A stretch of 64,000 nucleotides of DNA from Marinobacter sp. (GTDB lineage Bacteria > Pseudomonadota > Gammaproteobacteria > Pseudomonadales > Oleiphilaceae). Position numbers and translations under genes: made by a program. The notes below the pieces were generated by a model. It saw only the letters and a list, made by a program, of their open reading frames with translations. It ran no database searches and was not told the origin of the DNA. Where the stretch lies: assembly GCA_018402255.1 (NCBI GenBank), contig JAGYIS010000007.1, forward strand, positions 62,001 to 126,000. The letters are read 5' to 3'. Of the stretch, positions 55,459 to 64,000 are shown piece after piece (position 1 is the first letter of the stretch; every line of letters begins with the position of its first letter).

Positions 55459-56463
55459 ATGAGCAAAATCAAAGTAGGCATTAATGGATTCGGCCGTATC
55501 GGCCGGCTGGCGTTGCGTGCCGCCTGGGCCTGGCCGGAACTGGAATTTGTCGCCATCAACGACCCGGGTGCGGATGCTCATACGCTGTCGCATCTGCTGA
55601 ACTTCGACAGTGTGCATGGCCGCTGGGGCCACGAAGCAAGCGCAGACGGCGACAACATGGTGATCGAAGGTCAGCGCATCCGGGTAACCCGCAACAAAGC
55701 CATTGCCGATACTGACTGGTCTGGCTGCGATCTGGTGATCGAAGCCAGCGGCGTCAACAAGACGGTCAAGGTGCTGCAGGGATATCTGGATCAGGGCGTG
55801 AAGCGCGTGGTGGTGACGGCCCCGGTGAAAGAGGCCGGCGCCAAGAACATTGTCATGGGCGTGAACGAGCATATCTTCGATCCGGCCAACGACCGCATCG
55901 TTACCGCTGCATCCTGCACCACCAACTGCCTGGCGCCGGTGGTCAAGGTGATTCACGAGAAACTGGGCATCAAGCATGGCTCGATCACGACCATCCACAG
56001 CCTGACCAATACCCAGACCATCATTGATGCGCCGCATAAGGATCTGCGCCGGGCCCGGGCCTGTGGCAGTTCGTTAATCCCGACCAGCACCGGTTCCGCC
56101 ACGGCGATTATCGAGATTTTCCCGGAGCTGAAAGGCCGGCTGGATGGCCACGCGGTGCGTATTCCGTTGATTAATGCCTCACTGACCGATTGTGTGTTTG
56201 AGGTTGAGACACCGACCGACCGCGACGCCGTGAATCAAATGCTGAAAGAGGCCGCTGAAGGCGAATTGAAAGACATACTGGGCTACGAAGAACGCCCGCT
56301 GGTGTCTATCGATTACAAAACCGACCCCCGTTCGTCGATTGTTGATGCGCTGTCTACGCTGGTGATCAACGGTACCCAGGTGAAAATCTACGCCTGGTAC
56401 GACAACGAGTGGGGCTACGCCAACCGCACCGTAGAGCTGGTGCGCAAGGTGGGCCTGGCCTGA
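55459..56463 (+). CDS. ArsJ-associated glyceraldehyde-3-phosphate dehydrogenase
   Basis: A 334-residue GAPDH with NAD-binding '[19 protein letters not shown]', catalytic Cys in '[18 protein letters not shown]'-type sequence (TAASCTTNC), '[15 protein letters not shown]' and '[20 protein letters not shown]'. Next to arsJ it fits the arsenic-specific GAPDH, which uses arsenate instead of phosphate to form 1-arseno-3-phosphoglycerate, the substrate that ArsJ expels. The stop is one base from the ATG of arsJ. It is downstream of the ArsC-ArsR fusion, so it is induced by arsenic. A housekeeping role in glycolysis cannot be excluded by sequence alone. Confidence 0.92.
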   Translation: MSKIKVGINGFGRIGRLALRAAWAWPELEFVAINDPGADAHTLSHLLNFDSVHGRWGHEASADGDNMVIEGQRIRVTRNKAIADTDWSGCDLVIEASGVNKTVKVLQGYLDQGVKRVVVTAPVKEAGAKNIVMGVNEHIFDPANDRIVTAASCTTNCLAPVVKVIHEKLGIKHGSITTIHSLTNTQTIIDAPHKDLRRARACGSSLIPTSTGSATAIIEIFPELKGRLDGHAVRIPLINASLTDCVFEVETPTDRDAVNQMLKEAAEGELKDILGYEERPLVSIDYKTDPRSSIVDALSTLVINGTQVKIYAWYDNEWGYANRTVELVRKVGLA

Positions 56464-56464
56464 T

Positions 56465-57658
56465 ATGACCGCTGACATCCGACAGTACCTGGTGATCACC
56501 GGCAACTACTGGGCCTTTACCCTGACGGACGGGGCCCTGCGGATGCTGGTGGTGCTGCACTTTAACCAGTTGGGTTATTCGCCGCTGGAAATTGCCCTGC
56601 TGTTCGTGTTTTACGAATTTTTCGGGGTGGTGACCAATCTGGTGGGTGGCTATCTGGGTGCCCGTATGGGCCTGAACCGCACCATGAACATCGGGCTGTT
56701 TCTGCAGATTGTGGCGCTGGCCATGCTGGCGGTTCCGTCGGCCATGTTGACGGTGGTCTGGGTGATGGTTGCCCAGGCGCTGTCGGGCATCGCCAAAGAC
56801 CTCAACAAGATGTCCGCCAAGAGCGGCATCAAGTTGCTGGTGCCGGATGAGCAGCAGGGCACCCTGTATAAGTGGGTTGCCATCCTGACCGGATCCAAGA
56901 ACACCCTCAAGGGTGTGGGTTTCTTCCTCGGCGGTGTGCTGCTGATGACCGCCGGCTTCAAGGGCGCGGTGATTATCATGGCCGTCGGCCTTGGCCTGGT
57001 GTGGCTGGCCAGTTTGTTCTTGCTGGGGCAGGATCTGGGCAAGAGCAAGGCCAAACCGAAGTTCACCGATATTCTGTCCAAGAGTCGCGCTATCAACGTG
57101 TTGTCGGCAGCGCGAATGTTCCTGTTCGGGGCCCGGGATGTCTGGTTTGTGGTGGCGCTACCGGTTTACCTGCACACTGTATTTGGCTGGGACCACTGGC
57201 AAGTGGGCGGTTTTATGGCCAGCTGGATCATCGGTTATGGCTTTATCCAGACTATTGCGCCCCGCATTACCGGCAACATGGAAGGCAAGCGGCCGGTAGT
57301 GCTGTGGGCCGCTGTCCTGGCGCTGATTCCGGCAGCCATTGCCGGTGGCCTGATGGCGGGTTGGTCGCCGCAGTGGGTGGTGGTTGGCGGGCTGCTGTTG
57401 TTCGGCGTGCTATTTGCGATTAACTCCTCCCTGCACAGCTACCTGATTGTCAGCTATGCCCGGGGTGACGGCGTCTCGCTGGATGTGGGGTTCTATTACA
57501 TGTCCAACGCTGCCGGTCGGTTGCTGGGTACCATACTGTCTGGTTGGGTGTACCAGGTCTATGGGCTGGAGGCCTGTTTGTGGATCTCGGCGGGGCTGGT
57601 GGCCACGGCGGCTTTACTGTCTGTTTTACTGCCGGAGCGTCGGCCAGTGATGGCCTGA
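56465..57658 (+). CDS. arsJ: ArsJ organoarsenical (1-arseno-3-phosphoglycerate) efflux MFS transporter
   Basis: A 397-residue major-facilitator protein with about 10-12 segments. The N-terminus 'QYLVITGNYWAFTLTDGALR', 'FYEFFGVVTNLVGGYLGARM' and 'SGIAKDLNKMSAKSGIKLL' are typical of the ArsJ family. ArsJ exports 1-arseno-3-phosphoglycerate made by the adjacent GAPDH, which breaks down outside to arsenate, giving net arsenate efflux. It starts one base after the GAPDH stop, so the two are translationally linked. No damage is seen. It is convergent with the small outer-membrane barrel gene (8-bp gap). Confidence 0.93.
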   Translation: MTADIRQYLVITGNYWAFTLTDGALRMLVVLHFNQLGYSPLEIALLFVFYEFFGVVTNLVGGYLGARMGLNRTMNIGLFLQIVALAMLAVPSAMLTVVWVMVAQALSGIAKDLNKMSAKSGIKLLVPDEQQGTLYKWVAILTGSKNTLKGVGFFLGGVLLMTAGFKGAVIIMAVGLGLVWLASLFLLGQDLGKSKAKPKFTDILSKSRAINVLSAARMFLFGARDVWFVVALPVYLHTVFGWDHWQVGGFMASWIIGYGFIQTIAPRITGNMEGKRPVVLWAAVLALIPAAIAGGLMAGWSPQWVVVGGLLLFGVLFAINSSLHSYLIVSYARGDGVSLDVGFYYMSNAAGRLLGTILSGWVYQVYGLEACLWISAGLVATAALLSVLLPERRPVMA

Positions 57659-57665
57659 GTGGGCG

Positions 57666-58292
57666 TTAAAACCGCACCACCAGACCAGCACCGGCTTCTA
57701 CCTGCAGGTATCCGCTGCTGCGGAATTTGAGCTCACATCCCCCGGAGCAGAACACCGAACCACCGGAATCCAGGGCGGTGTAGACACCGCGCAGGTCCAG
57801 TCGCAGGCGTAATTGTTCACTCAAGTAAAATTGGTAGCCGCCGCCGAGCGACAGGGCAGCTCGATGGTGGGTGTCGAAGCGGGAATCGTCCGGTTCCAGT
57901 CGGGTAACGCCCAGTACGCCGGAGACAAATCCTCCGTAGGTCTTGCCGCCAGGGAAGTACAGCCCGCCGAATTGCAGTTGGTAGATGGTCAGGTCGATGG
58001 ATTGTGTGTCCGGAGCGAACAGGCCGTCGTCCAGCCTGGCCGAAGTGTTTTGTTGTCCAAAGTAGAGCTCGCCCTGTTTGCCCGCTTCCGGCAGGTCGAA
58101 GTTGACCACCAGCCCATGGCTGACGGAATCCCTGAAACGGATCTCATCATCGGTGCTGGCGCCGGCCGTTTCTATATCCACCGAGCCACCCATGCGGTAG
58201 CCGACAAAAGGCGACAAGCCGATGTCTGCTGCCACTGGTGATGAGGCCAGAGTCAGGGTGAGCAGGGCGGCGATGAGGATTCGAAGGATCAT
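57666..58292 (-). CDS. Small outer-membrane beta-barrel protein
   Basis: A 208-residue exported protein. A signal peptide (MILRILIAALLTLTLASSPVAA) is followed by alternating amphipathic strands and Gly/aromatic residues ('GLSPFVGYRMGGSVDIETAG', 'AALSLGGGYQFYLSEQLRLR') and a terminal Phe ('AGAGLVVRF'), as in eight-stranded outer-membrane barrels (OmpW/OmpX-like shape). Cys residues in 'VFCSGGCEL' may form a disulfide. The ATG at 58292 is chosen; upstream residues have no signal peptide. Function is unknown. It is divergent from the SDR gene and convergent with arsJ. Confidence 0.75.
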   Translation of the reverse strand: MILRILIAALLTLTLASSPVAADIGLSPFVGYRMGGSVDIETAGASTDDEIRFRDSVSHGLVVNFDLPEAGKQGELYFGQQNTSARLDDGLFAPDTQSIDLTIYQLQFGGLYFPGGKTYGGFVSGVLGVTRLEPDDSRFDTHHRAALSLGGGYQFYLSEQLRLRLDLRGVYTALDSGGSVFCSGGCELKFRSSGYLQVEAGAGLVVRF

Positions 58293-58407
58293 TGATGCTG
58301 TTTCTCGACCGTGGGTTACTGGCAAGATGATGTGCAATGGTGTAACCATTACAGATTCGGCTGACCCTGCCAATAGGGCTGAACAAACCGTGTAGAAGGG
58401 AGGTGTT

Positions 58408-59079
58408 ATGTCTGAACCCCAAGTGGTTGTGATTACCGGTGCCAACCGTGGCATTGGCCTGGAGCTGGCCCGGCATTACGCGCGGGAGGGCTGTGAGGTG
58501 ATCGGTGTGTGTCGGCAGTCCTCGGACGAACTGGCCGCGGTCGCGGGCCAGGTGATTGACGGGGTGGATGTCACCACCGATGCGGGTATTGAGAAACTCA
58601 CGTCGGCGCTTGCGGGCAAGTCCATCGGCCTGCTGATCAACAACGCCGGGCTGTTGCAGGATGAAAAGCTAGGCAGCATCGATTTCGATTCCATCCGCAC
58701 CCAGATGGAAATCAACGCCTACGCACCGCTGCGAGTAACCGAAGCCCTGGTTTCGCAAATCCGTGAAGGTGGCAAGATCGCCAACATCACCAGCCGTATG
58801 GGCTCCATTGCCGATAACGACTCTGGCGGCCGTTACGGCTATCGCGCTTCGAAGGCTGCTCTTAATGCTTTTGGTAAATCCCTGGCGATGGACTTGAAAC
58901 CACGGGGTATTGCCGTGGCCCAGTTACACCCGGGCTATGTGCAGACCCGGATGGTGAATTTTGGCGGCTTGATCACTCCGGAAGAGTCTGCCAAAGGGCT
59001 GGCTGAGCGCATTGCCGGCCTGAACCTGGGAAACACCGGATCGTTCTGGCACAGCAACGGCGACGAACTGCCCTGGTGA
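58408..59079 (+). CDS. Short-chain dehydrogenase/reductase (SDR)
   Basis: A 223-residue NAD(P)-dependent oxidoreductase. 'VVVITGANRGIGLELARHYA' (TGxxxGIG cofactor motif), 'LLINNAGLLQ' (NNAG), a Ser in 'NITSRMGSIADNDSGG' and the catalytic 'YGYRASKAALNAFGKSLAMD' (YxxxK) are intact. It resembles the CsgA/carbonyl-reductase-like group of SDRs. The substrate is unknown. It is translated just ahead of an MFS transporter gene whose TTG start follows the TGA directly, so the two form an operon with the downstream glycosyltransferase. Confidence 0.9.
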   Translation: MSEPQVVVITGANRGIGLELARHYAREGCEVIGVCRQSSDELAAVAGQVIDGVDVTTDAGIEKLTSALAGKSIGLLINNAGLLQDEKLGSIDFDSIRTQMEINAYAPLRVTEALVSQIREGGKIANITSRMGSIADNDSGGRYGYRASKAALNAFGKSLAMDLKPRGIAVAQLHPGYVQTRMVNFGGLITPEESAKGLAERIAGLNLGNTGSFWHSNGDELPW

Positions 59080-60267
59080 TTGAATGAAGACAACGTGACC
59101 GGTTTACTGCGTCAGCATCCGCTGGCGGTTATTGTTCTGGCTCAGCTCTTCGGCACCTCCCTCTGGTTCAGTATCAACGGGGTGTGGCTGTCGCTGTCTG
59201 CAGAACTGGGGTTGTCAGAATCCGACCTGGGGCGGCTAACTCTGTCGGTTCAGGCCGGATTTATTGCCGGCACGCTGGTGCTGGCGGTCACCGGGCTGGC
59301 AGACCGCTTTGGTGCCAGCCGCATCTTTCTGGTTGCCAGCCTGCTCGGCGCTCTGGCCAATGCCGGCTTTGTGCTGGTGGCCGGGATGTCCCCGGTGGAC
59401 AGTGTACTGCGCTTTGCCACCGGGCTGTGTCTGGCGGGTATCTATCCGCTGGGCATGAAGCTGGTGATTGCCTGGACGCCCAAGCATGCTGGTGCTGCGT
59501 TGGCATGGTTGGTGGGCATGCTGACACTGGGCACCGCGCTTCCTCACCTTATGCGGGGCGCAACTCTGGGGCTGCCCTGGCAATGGCCATTGTTGGCGGC
59601 CTCCTGCCTCGCGCTGTTGGGCGGATGGTTGGTGTTCCTGTTGGGAGATGGACCGCACTTGCCTAAAAGCAGTGGCCGGCTGCCGCTCAGCCGGGGCCTG
59701 GCTGCCTTGCGTATCCCCCGGTTTCGGGCCGTGGCGGGTGGCTACTTTGGGCACATGTGGGAACTCTACGCTTTCTGGACTCTCGTGCCGTTGCTGATTG
59801 GCCGGGAATTACAGCGCCTGGGGCAGGGTGAGGTGCTCGTGCCCTGGCTGTCGTTTGCGATCATTGGTGTTGGCGCAGTTGGCTGCATTGGCGGAGGCTG
59901 GCTCAGTCGTAGCCTGGGCAGTGCGTGGGTGGCCAGACGGGCGCTGATGGTGTCCGGGGCGCTTTGTCTGCTGTATCCCTGGTTAAACGGTATGTCGCCA
60001 TTACTCATGATTGCGTTACTGATGATCTGGGGGATTGCCGTGGTGGCCGATTCGCCACAATTTTCAGCACTGGCGGCGGCCAGCGCGCCAAAGGAGACCG
60101 TAGGGTCGTCCCTGGCGGTGATGAACGCCGTGGGTTTTGGTCTGACCCTGCCGGCCATCTGGTTGACCAGTAGCCTTTGGAGCAGCTGGGGTGTCTGGGT
60201 GGCGGTGTTGCTGTTGCCCGGGCCGGTGTTTGGTTTGTGGTCACTTTCAAGAGAGGGCAAGCACTGA
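59080..60267 (+). CDS. MFS transporter
   Basis: A 395-residue inner-membrane protein with about 12 segments and an MFS-type loop ('LTGLADRFGASRIFLVASLL' for the G-x-x-DRxG motif; 'GIYPLGMKLVIAWTPKHAG'). No substrate motif is evident. The start is a TTG at 59080 directly after the SDR stop, with no good ATG in frame; it may be coupled to translation of the SDR gene. It ends one base before the glycosyltransferase ATG. Drug or metabolite export are both possible. Confidence 0.85.
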   Translation: MNEDNVTGLLRQHPLAVIVLAQLFGTSLWFSINGVWLSLSAELGLSESDLGRLTLSVQAGFIAGTLVLAVTGLADRFGASRIFLVASLLGALANAGFVLVAGMSPVDSVLRFATGLCLAGIYPLGMKLVIAWTPKHAGAALAWLVGMLTLGTALPHLMRGATLGLPWQWPLLAASCLALLGGWLVFLLGDGPHLPKSSGRLPLSRGLAALRIPRFRAVAGGYFGHMWELYAFWTLVPLLIGRELQRLGQGEVLVPWLSFAIIGVGAVGCIGGGWLSRSLGSAWVARRALMVSGALCLLYPWLNGMSPLLMIALLMIWGIAVVADSPQFSALAAASAPKETVGSSLAVMNAVGFGLTLPAIWLTSSLWSSWGVWVAVLLLPGPVFGLWSLSREGKH

Positions 60268-60268
60268 G

Positions 60269-61390
60269 ATGACAATCACCGGTAGCCGGCCACGCCTGCT
60301 GGTGTTGTCTGCTTACGATGCCCAGAGCCATCAACGTTGGCGGCGCCAGTTGGTGCAGTCGCTTGAGGGTTATGAGTGGCACAGCCTGAGCCTGCCGCCG
60401 CGTTTCTTTCAGTGGCGTATTCGGGGAAATGCATTGTCCTGGTTGCAGGAACCTTGCCTGAAACAGCCCTGGGATCTGATCATTTCGACCTCCATGGTGG
60501 ATCTGGCTACCCTGAAAGGCCTGCACCCCGGCCTGGCCCAAACCCCCTGCCTGGTGTACATGCATGAAAACCAGTTCGCCTTCCCGGTGTCGGCTGCTCA
60601 GCGGGGCCGGGTCGAGCCCATGATGGTAAATCTGTACAGCGCGCTGACGGCTGATTGCGTGGTGTTCAACAGCGACTGGAATCGGACCAGTTTTCTGGAT
60701 GGCGTAGGCGGGTTTCTCAAGAAAATGCCGGACCAGGTGCCTGCGGGTCTGGTCGCCCAGTTGGCCGAAAAGTCCCGGGTGATTCCGGTACCGATTGAGG
60801 ACCGATTGTTTGTGGATCGGCCGGCTCTTGTGAATTGGGCATGTCCGCATCTGCTTTGGAATCACCGCTGGGAATACGACAAAGCGCCAGAGCGGTTACT
60901 GACGCTCCTGCAGGAATTGACCCGCCGGTCGGTGCCTTTTCGTCTGAGTGTGGTGGGTGAGAGCTTTCGCCGGTACCCGGGGGCGTTTGATCAGATCCAC
61001 CAGCAATTCAGGGATCAGATCGAACACTGGGGCTTTATGGAAAGTCGGGATGCCTACGATCAGCTGTTGCGCCAGGCGGATGTGGTCGTCTCCACGGCGC
61101 TGCATGATTTTCAGGGGTTGTCGATGTTAGAGGCGATGGCGTCCGGCTGTGTACCCCTGGCACCCGACCGGCTGGCTTACCGCGAATACGTGCCGGATGA
61201 GTGTCGCTATATGGGTGACGAGCAGGATGCCGACGCCGAAGCACAAGCGGCGGCGGACTGCCTCCAGTCGCTGATGCAGCAACACCCGGCGCCATGCCCA
61301 CCAGACGCCTGGCGGTCATCGAGGCTGGCCGGGCATTATCAGGGGCTGTTTGATGAAATAATCGGCCAAATGACGCCTGTGCGGGCCTGA
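60269..61390 (+). CDS. DUF3524 glycosyltransferase, homologue of tRNA-queuosine mannosyltransferase (GTDC1/QTMAN)
   Basis: A 373-residue GT-B glycosyltransferase. N-terminal 'RLLVLSAYDAQSHQRWRRQL' and 'PCLVYMHENQFAFPVSAAQR' match the DUF3524 domain, 'VVFNSDWNRTSFLDG' is typical of that group, and the C-terminal half has the GT4-like 'STALHDFQGLSMLEAMASGC' nucleotide-sugar site. Vertebrate members (GTDC1) attach mannose to queuosine in tRNA-Asp; bacterial members are reported to act similarly, but this is by homology only. The ATG at 60269 follows the MFS gene by one base. No queuosine biosynthesis gene lies in the window. Confidence 0.8.
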   Translation: MTITGSRPRLLVLSAYDAQSHQRWRRQLVQSLEGYEWHSLSLPPRFFQWRIRGNALSWLQEPCLKQPWDLIISTSMVDLATLKGLHPGLAQTPCLVYMHENQFAFPVSAAQRGRVEPMMVNLYSALTADCVVFNSDWNRTSFLDGVGGFLKKMPDQVPAGLVAQLAEKSRVIPVPIEDRLFVDRPALVNWACPHLLWNHRWEYDKAPERLLTLLQELTRRSVPFRLSVVGESFRRYPGAFDQIHQQFRDQIEHWGFMESRDAYDQLLRQADVVVSTALHDFQGLSMLEAMASGCVPLAPDRLAYREYVPDECRYMGDEQDADAEAQAAADCLQSLMQQHPAPCPPDAWRSSRLAGHYQGLFDEIIGQMTPVRA

Positions 61391-61646
61391 GGGAATTTGC
61401 CAGATCAGCTTACTTTTTGTACTTTTCTCTGGTATTATTCGCGCGCTCTTTTGGTCATCAGTGGCCTCCACTAACACATGCTGAAGCGACACCGTGACGA
61501 TTCCTCCACCCTAGCGTTCAAGCTTTACCCCCTCCCTCGTTTATCTGTTGAGCAAGGTCTCAAGCCTCTGTTTTGTCGCCCCGTGATCGGGTGCCCGGGT
61601 TACTTTGTCTCAGCGTTTCATTAGCGAAACTGCGGTCGATCTAACA

Positions 61647-63152
61647 ATGCCCAAAACGGTTATGTCTGGCTTTACTCACAATTTTCTTGGCAATGCCCCG
61701 GTCTGGTACAAGCAGACCATTCTCCTGTTTTTATTGATTAATCCACTGGTGTTATGGGCCTTTGGGCCGGTGGCAACAGGCTGGCTGCTGGTCGCAGAGT
61801 TTATTTTTACCCTGGCCATGGCACTGAAGTGTTATCCATTGCTGCCGGGTGGACTGCTGGCAACCGAGGCTTTGCTGATCGGGCTGGCAACACCCGATGC
61901 GGTGTATCACGAAGTGCTGGTCAACCTCCCCGTTATCCTGCTGCTGATGTTCATGGTGGCGGGTATCTACTTTATGAAGCAGCTGCTGCTGGTGGCGTTT
62001 ACGCAGATTTTGGTGGGAGTGCGCTCCAAATCGGCTCTATCGCTGCTATTTTGCGCGGCGGCGGCTCTGCTGTCGGCCTTTCTGGATGCCTTGACGGTCA
62101 CTGCGGTGATCATCAGCGTCGCCGTCGGCTTCTACTCGGTGTACCACAAAGTCGCCTCCGGGCGCGGTTATCAGCACGCTGACCACAATGCCCAAAGTGA
62201 TGACCATGTTATTGAGCTGCACCGTGAGGATCTGGTGCAGTTCCGTGCCTTTCTGCGCAGCTTGTTGATGCACGGTGCCATCGGTACCGCTCTGGGTGGC
62301 GTCGCCACGATGGTGGGCGAACCGCAAAATCTGTTGATTGCCAAGGTGGTGGGGTGGGACTTTGCGGAGTTCTTCGTGCGTATGGCACCGATCAGCATGC
62401 CTGTTTTGCTGGCCGGGTTGCTGACGTGCTGGGGCCTGGAGAAGTTACGCTGGTTTGGTTACGGTGCCCGTTTGCCCAGGCCAGTTCGGCAGGTGCTCGA
62501 AGAGTTTGCCGACAACGAACGCAGCAAGCGTACCAAGGCAGATCAGGCGGCGTTGTGGGTTCAGGCGGCGGCAGCCGTGATCCTGGTGATTGGTCTGGCC
62601 TTTCACATCGCGGAAGTCGGACTGATTGGCCTGTTGGTGATTATCCTGATTACCTCATTCAACGGGGTGACCGATGAGCACCAGATTGGCAAGGCGTTTC
62701 AGGAGTCGCTGCCGTTTACCTCGTTGCTGGTGGTGTTCTTTGCGGTGGTGGCGGTGATTCACCAACAGCATCTGTTCAAACCTGTGATTGATTTTGTACT
62801 GACCCAGCCTGAGGCGAACCAACCGGCCCTGTTCTTTATGGCCAATGGCCTGCTGTCGATGATCAGCGACAACGTGTTTGTGGCGACGGTTTACATCAGT
62901 GAGATCAAGCAATCTCTGGATGCCGGTGCCATCAGCACCGAACATTTCCAGAAACTGGCAGTGGCTATCAATACCGGCACCAACCTGCCGAGTGTGGCAA
63001 CACCAAACGGCCAGGCGGCGTTCCTGTTCCTGTTGACGTCGGCCATTGCGCCACTGGTGCGTTTGTCCTACGGACGCATGGTTGTCATGGCTCTTCCCTA
63101 CACTCTGGTGATGGGCGGTGTTGGCTTACTGTCGGTTATCCAGTTCCTGTAA
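61647..63152 (+). CDS. nhaB: Na+/H+ antiporter NhaB
   Basis: A 501-residue inner-membrane protein (E. coli 513) with strong identity along the whole length, including '[20 protein letters not shown]', '[20 protein letters not shown]', '[18 protein letters not shown]', '[20 protein letters not shown]', '[20 protein letters not shown]' and '[20 protein letters not shown]'. NhaB exchanges cytoplasmic Na+ for H+ for pH and salt balance, expected in a marine organism. The start at ATG 61647 is chosen from several (61605 TTG, 61662 ATG); the leader of about 256 bp is noncoding. It precedes a SulP gene. Confidence 0.95.
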   Translation: MPKTVMSGFTHNFLGNAPVWYKQTILLFLLINPLVLWAFGPVATGWLLVAEFIFTLAMALKCYPLLPGGLLATEALLIGLATPDAVYHEVLVNLPVILLLMFMVAGIYFMKQLLLVAFTQILVGVRSKSALSLLFCAAAALLSAFLDALTVTAVIISVAVGFYSVYHKVASGRGYQHADHNAQSDDHVIELHREDLVQFRAFLRSLLMHGAIGTALGGVATMVGEPQNLLIAKVVGWDFAEFFVRMAPISMPVLLAGLLTCWGLEKLRWFGYGARLPRPVRQVLEEFADNERSKRTKADQAALWVQAAAAVILVIGLAFHIAEVGLIGLLVIILITSFNGVTDEHQIGKAFQESLPFTSLLVVFFAVVAVIHQQHLFKPVIDFVLTQPEANQPALFFMANGLLSMISDNVFVATVYISEIKQSLDAGAISTEHFQKLAVAINTGTNLPSVATPNGQAAFLFLLTSAIAPLVRLSYGRMVVMALPYTLVMGGVGLLSVIQFL

Positions 63153-63170
63153 TTACCCAATAACAAAAAA

Positions 63171-63196
63171 AGCGCAGCCGTTTCAGTGGTTGCGCT
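63171..63196 (+). terminator. Weak hairpin between nhaB and sulP
   Basis: AGCGCAGCC and GGTTGCGCT pair with one G-U wobble over an 8-base loop, after an A-run (63165-63171). The A-run precedes the stem, not a U-tract after it, so a plus-strand terminator is doubtful. Confidence 0.35.
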
Positions 63197-63227
63197 CCGA
63201 CCATTTATTAACTCTCAACCGGATTCA

Positions 63228-64000
63228 ATGAATATGCTCAGCAGTATACGAAACAACTGGTTCTCCAACATTCGCGGCGATCTGCTCGCCGGCATCGTGG
63301 TGGCGCTGGCGCTGATTCCCGAGGCCATTGCCTTTTCCATCATTGCCGGCGTAGACCCGAAAGTTGGTCTGTACGCGTCGTTCTGTATCGCAGTGGTGAT
63401 TGCCTTTGTTGGCGGTCGCCCAGGCATGATTTCGGCGGCGACCGGCGCGATGGCGCTGTTGATGATCACGCTGGTCAAGGAGCATGGCCTGGAATACTTG
63501 CTGGCCGCCACGTTGTTGACCGGCGTTTTGCAGATTATTGCAGGTTATCTCAAGCTCGGAGCCTTGATGCGGTTTGTTTCCCGCTCGGTGGTGACCGGCT
63601 TCGTGAATGCCCTGGCGATTCTCATCTTTATGGCCCAGTTGCCGGAGCTGACGAATGTCACCTGGCATGTCTATGCGATGACGGCCGGCGGTCTGGCCAT
63701 TATCTACCTGTTCCCGCTGATTCCGGTGATTGGCAAGATCCTGCCCTCACCGTTGATTTGCATCGTGGTGCTGACGGGTTTGGCGATGTATCTGAATATG
63801 GATATCCGCACTGTGGGTGACATGGGCGAGTTGCCGGATACCCTGCCGATCTTTCTGTGGCCGGATGTGCCGCTGAACCTTGAGACGTTGATGATCATCC
63901 TGCCCTACGCGATAGCTCTCACTGTAGTCGGCTTGCTGGAATCCATGATGACCGCAACGATCGTGGATGATCTGACCGACACTACCAGTGACCGTAACCG
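63228..64000 (+). CDS. SulP family inorganic anion transporter, N-terminal part (3' end outside window)
   Basis: ATG 63228 opens a frame that runs off the end of the window (about 257 codons). '[20 protein letters not shown]' followed by '[20 protein letters not shown]' and '[20 protein letters not shown]' are typical of the first helices of SulP (SLC26-like) transporters, which move sulfate, bicarbonate or other anions. Residue patterns '[20 protein letters not shown]' fit the continuing core domain. A C-terminal STAS domain would lie beyond the window. It follows nhaB in the same direction after 75 bp. Substrate unknown; bicarbonate (BicA-like) or sulfate are both plausible. Confidence 0.88.
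   Translation, partial: MNMLSSIRNNWFSNIRGDLLAGIVVALALIPEAIAFSIIAGVDPKVGLYASFCIAVVIAFVGGRPGMISAATGAMALLMITLVKEHGLEYLLAATLLTGVLQIIAGYLKLGALMRFVSRSVVTGFVNALAILIFMAQLPELTNVTWHVYAMTAGGLAIIYLFPLIPVIGKILPSPLICIVVLTGLAMYLNMDIRTVGDMGELPDTLPIFLWPDVPLNLETLMIILPYAIALTVVGLLESMMTATIVDDLTDTTSDRN

Noticed and set aside
61479-61625. Forty-eight-codon ORF from an ATG in the nhaB leader
   Set aside because: It has no ribosome site or family, and its composition looks like noncoding leader; it is more likely chance.
1-64000. tRNA, rRNA, CRISPR array, complete insertion sequence or prophage
   Set aside because: Reading all intergenic regions showed no clover-leaf-like segment, no spaced direct repeats and no transposase or integrase gene.

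Overview
The window looks like chromosome of a marine gammaproteobacterium, most probably Marinobacter or a close relative. This is inferred from gene content (NhaB, ThiI, TmcA, PpnN, UvrD, UppP, MntP and an ArsJ-type arsenic cluster) and from generally GC-rich codon use; no rRNA or tRNA gene is present to anchor the taxonomy. It is mostly housekeeping genes, with one clear accessory island (about 25.1-38.2 kb).

Layout. 0-5.5 kb: end of an HDOD protein, a stand-alone response regulator, a DUF2288 gene, a LysO-type lysine exporter, then an orphan substrate-binding lipoprotein translationally coupled to a PhnD-PAS-PAS-GGDEF sensor that is split by four single-base indels. 5.5-9.2 kb (minus): Na/Pi cotransporter, HD-GYP phosphodiesterase, TatD. 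9.3-12.8 kb: PPK2-like kinase, DadA-like oxidase, methyltransferase. 12.7-16.9 kb (minus): DUF4124 protein, OmpA with thrombospondin type-3 repeats, a UvrD/Rep-like helicase. 17-25 kb: a 30-bp perfect inverted repeat, DUF2237-tmcA (tmcA frameshifted), an ankyrin lipoprotein, an acyl-CoA hydratase/hydrolase, cytochrome c, ppnN and thiI.

25.1-38.2 kb: a 3793-residue secreted RHS polymorphic toxin (RTX-like, Ig/PKD, DUF1566, CAP, YD-repeat and RHS-core modules, then a short C-terminal toxin), its overlapping immunity gene, a 702-bp copy of part of the YD-repeat region, a leftover toxin tip and small membrane proteins that look like a displaced toxin-immunity cassette.

38.3-49.2 kb: acetylpolyamine amidohydrolase diverging from a succinate-semialdehyde-type dehydrogenase; an MCP-porin-small phosphate-binding-protein operon; uvrD behind a LexA box; mntP; uppP; an AraC regulator. 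49.3-52.5 kb: an unusual secreted lectin-Ig-haem protein. 52.7-57.7 kb: a divergent arsenic cluster (arsH-ACR3 on minus; ArsC-ArsR fusion, ArsJ-associated GAPDH and arsJ on plus) combining arsenate reduction/arsenite export with arseno-phosphoglycerate export. 57.7-64 kb: a small outer-membrane barrel, an SDR-MFS-glycosyltransferase operon, nhaB and the start of a SulP transporter.

At least seven single-base indels break otherwise well-conserved genes (the GGDEF sensor four times, the start of the DadA-like gene, tmcA, arsH). Several lie in short homopolymers. This pattern raises the possibility of residual sequencing errors, so the 'pseudogene' labels on those genes are provisional.
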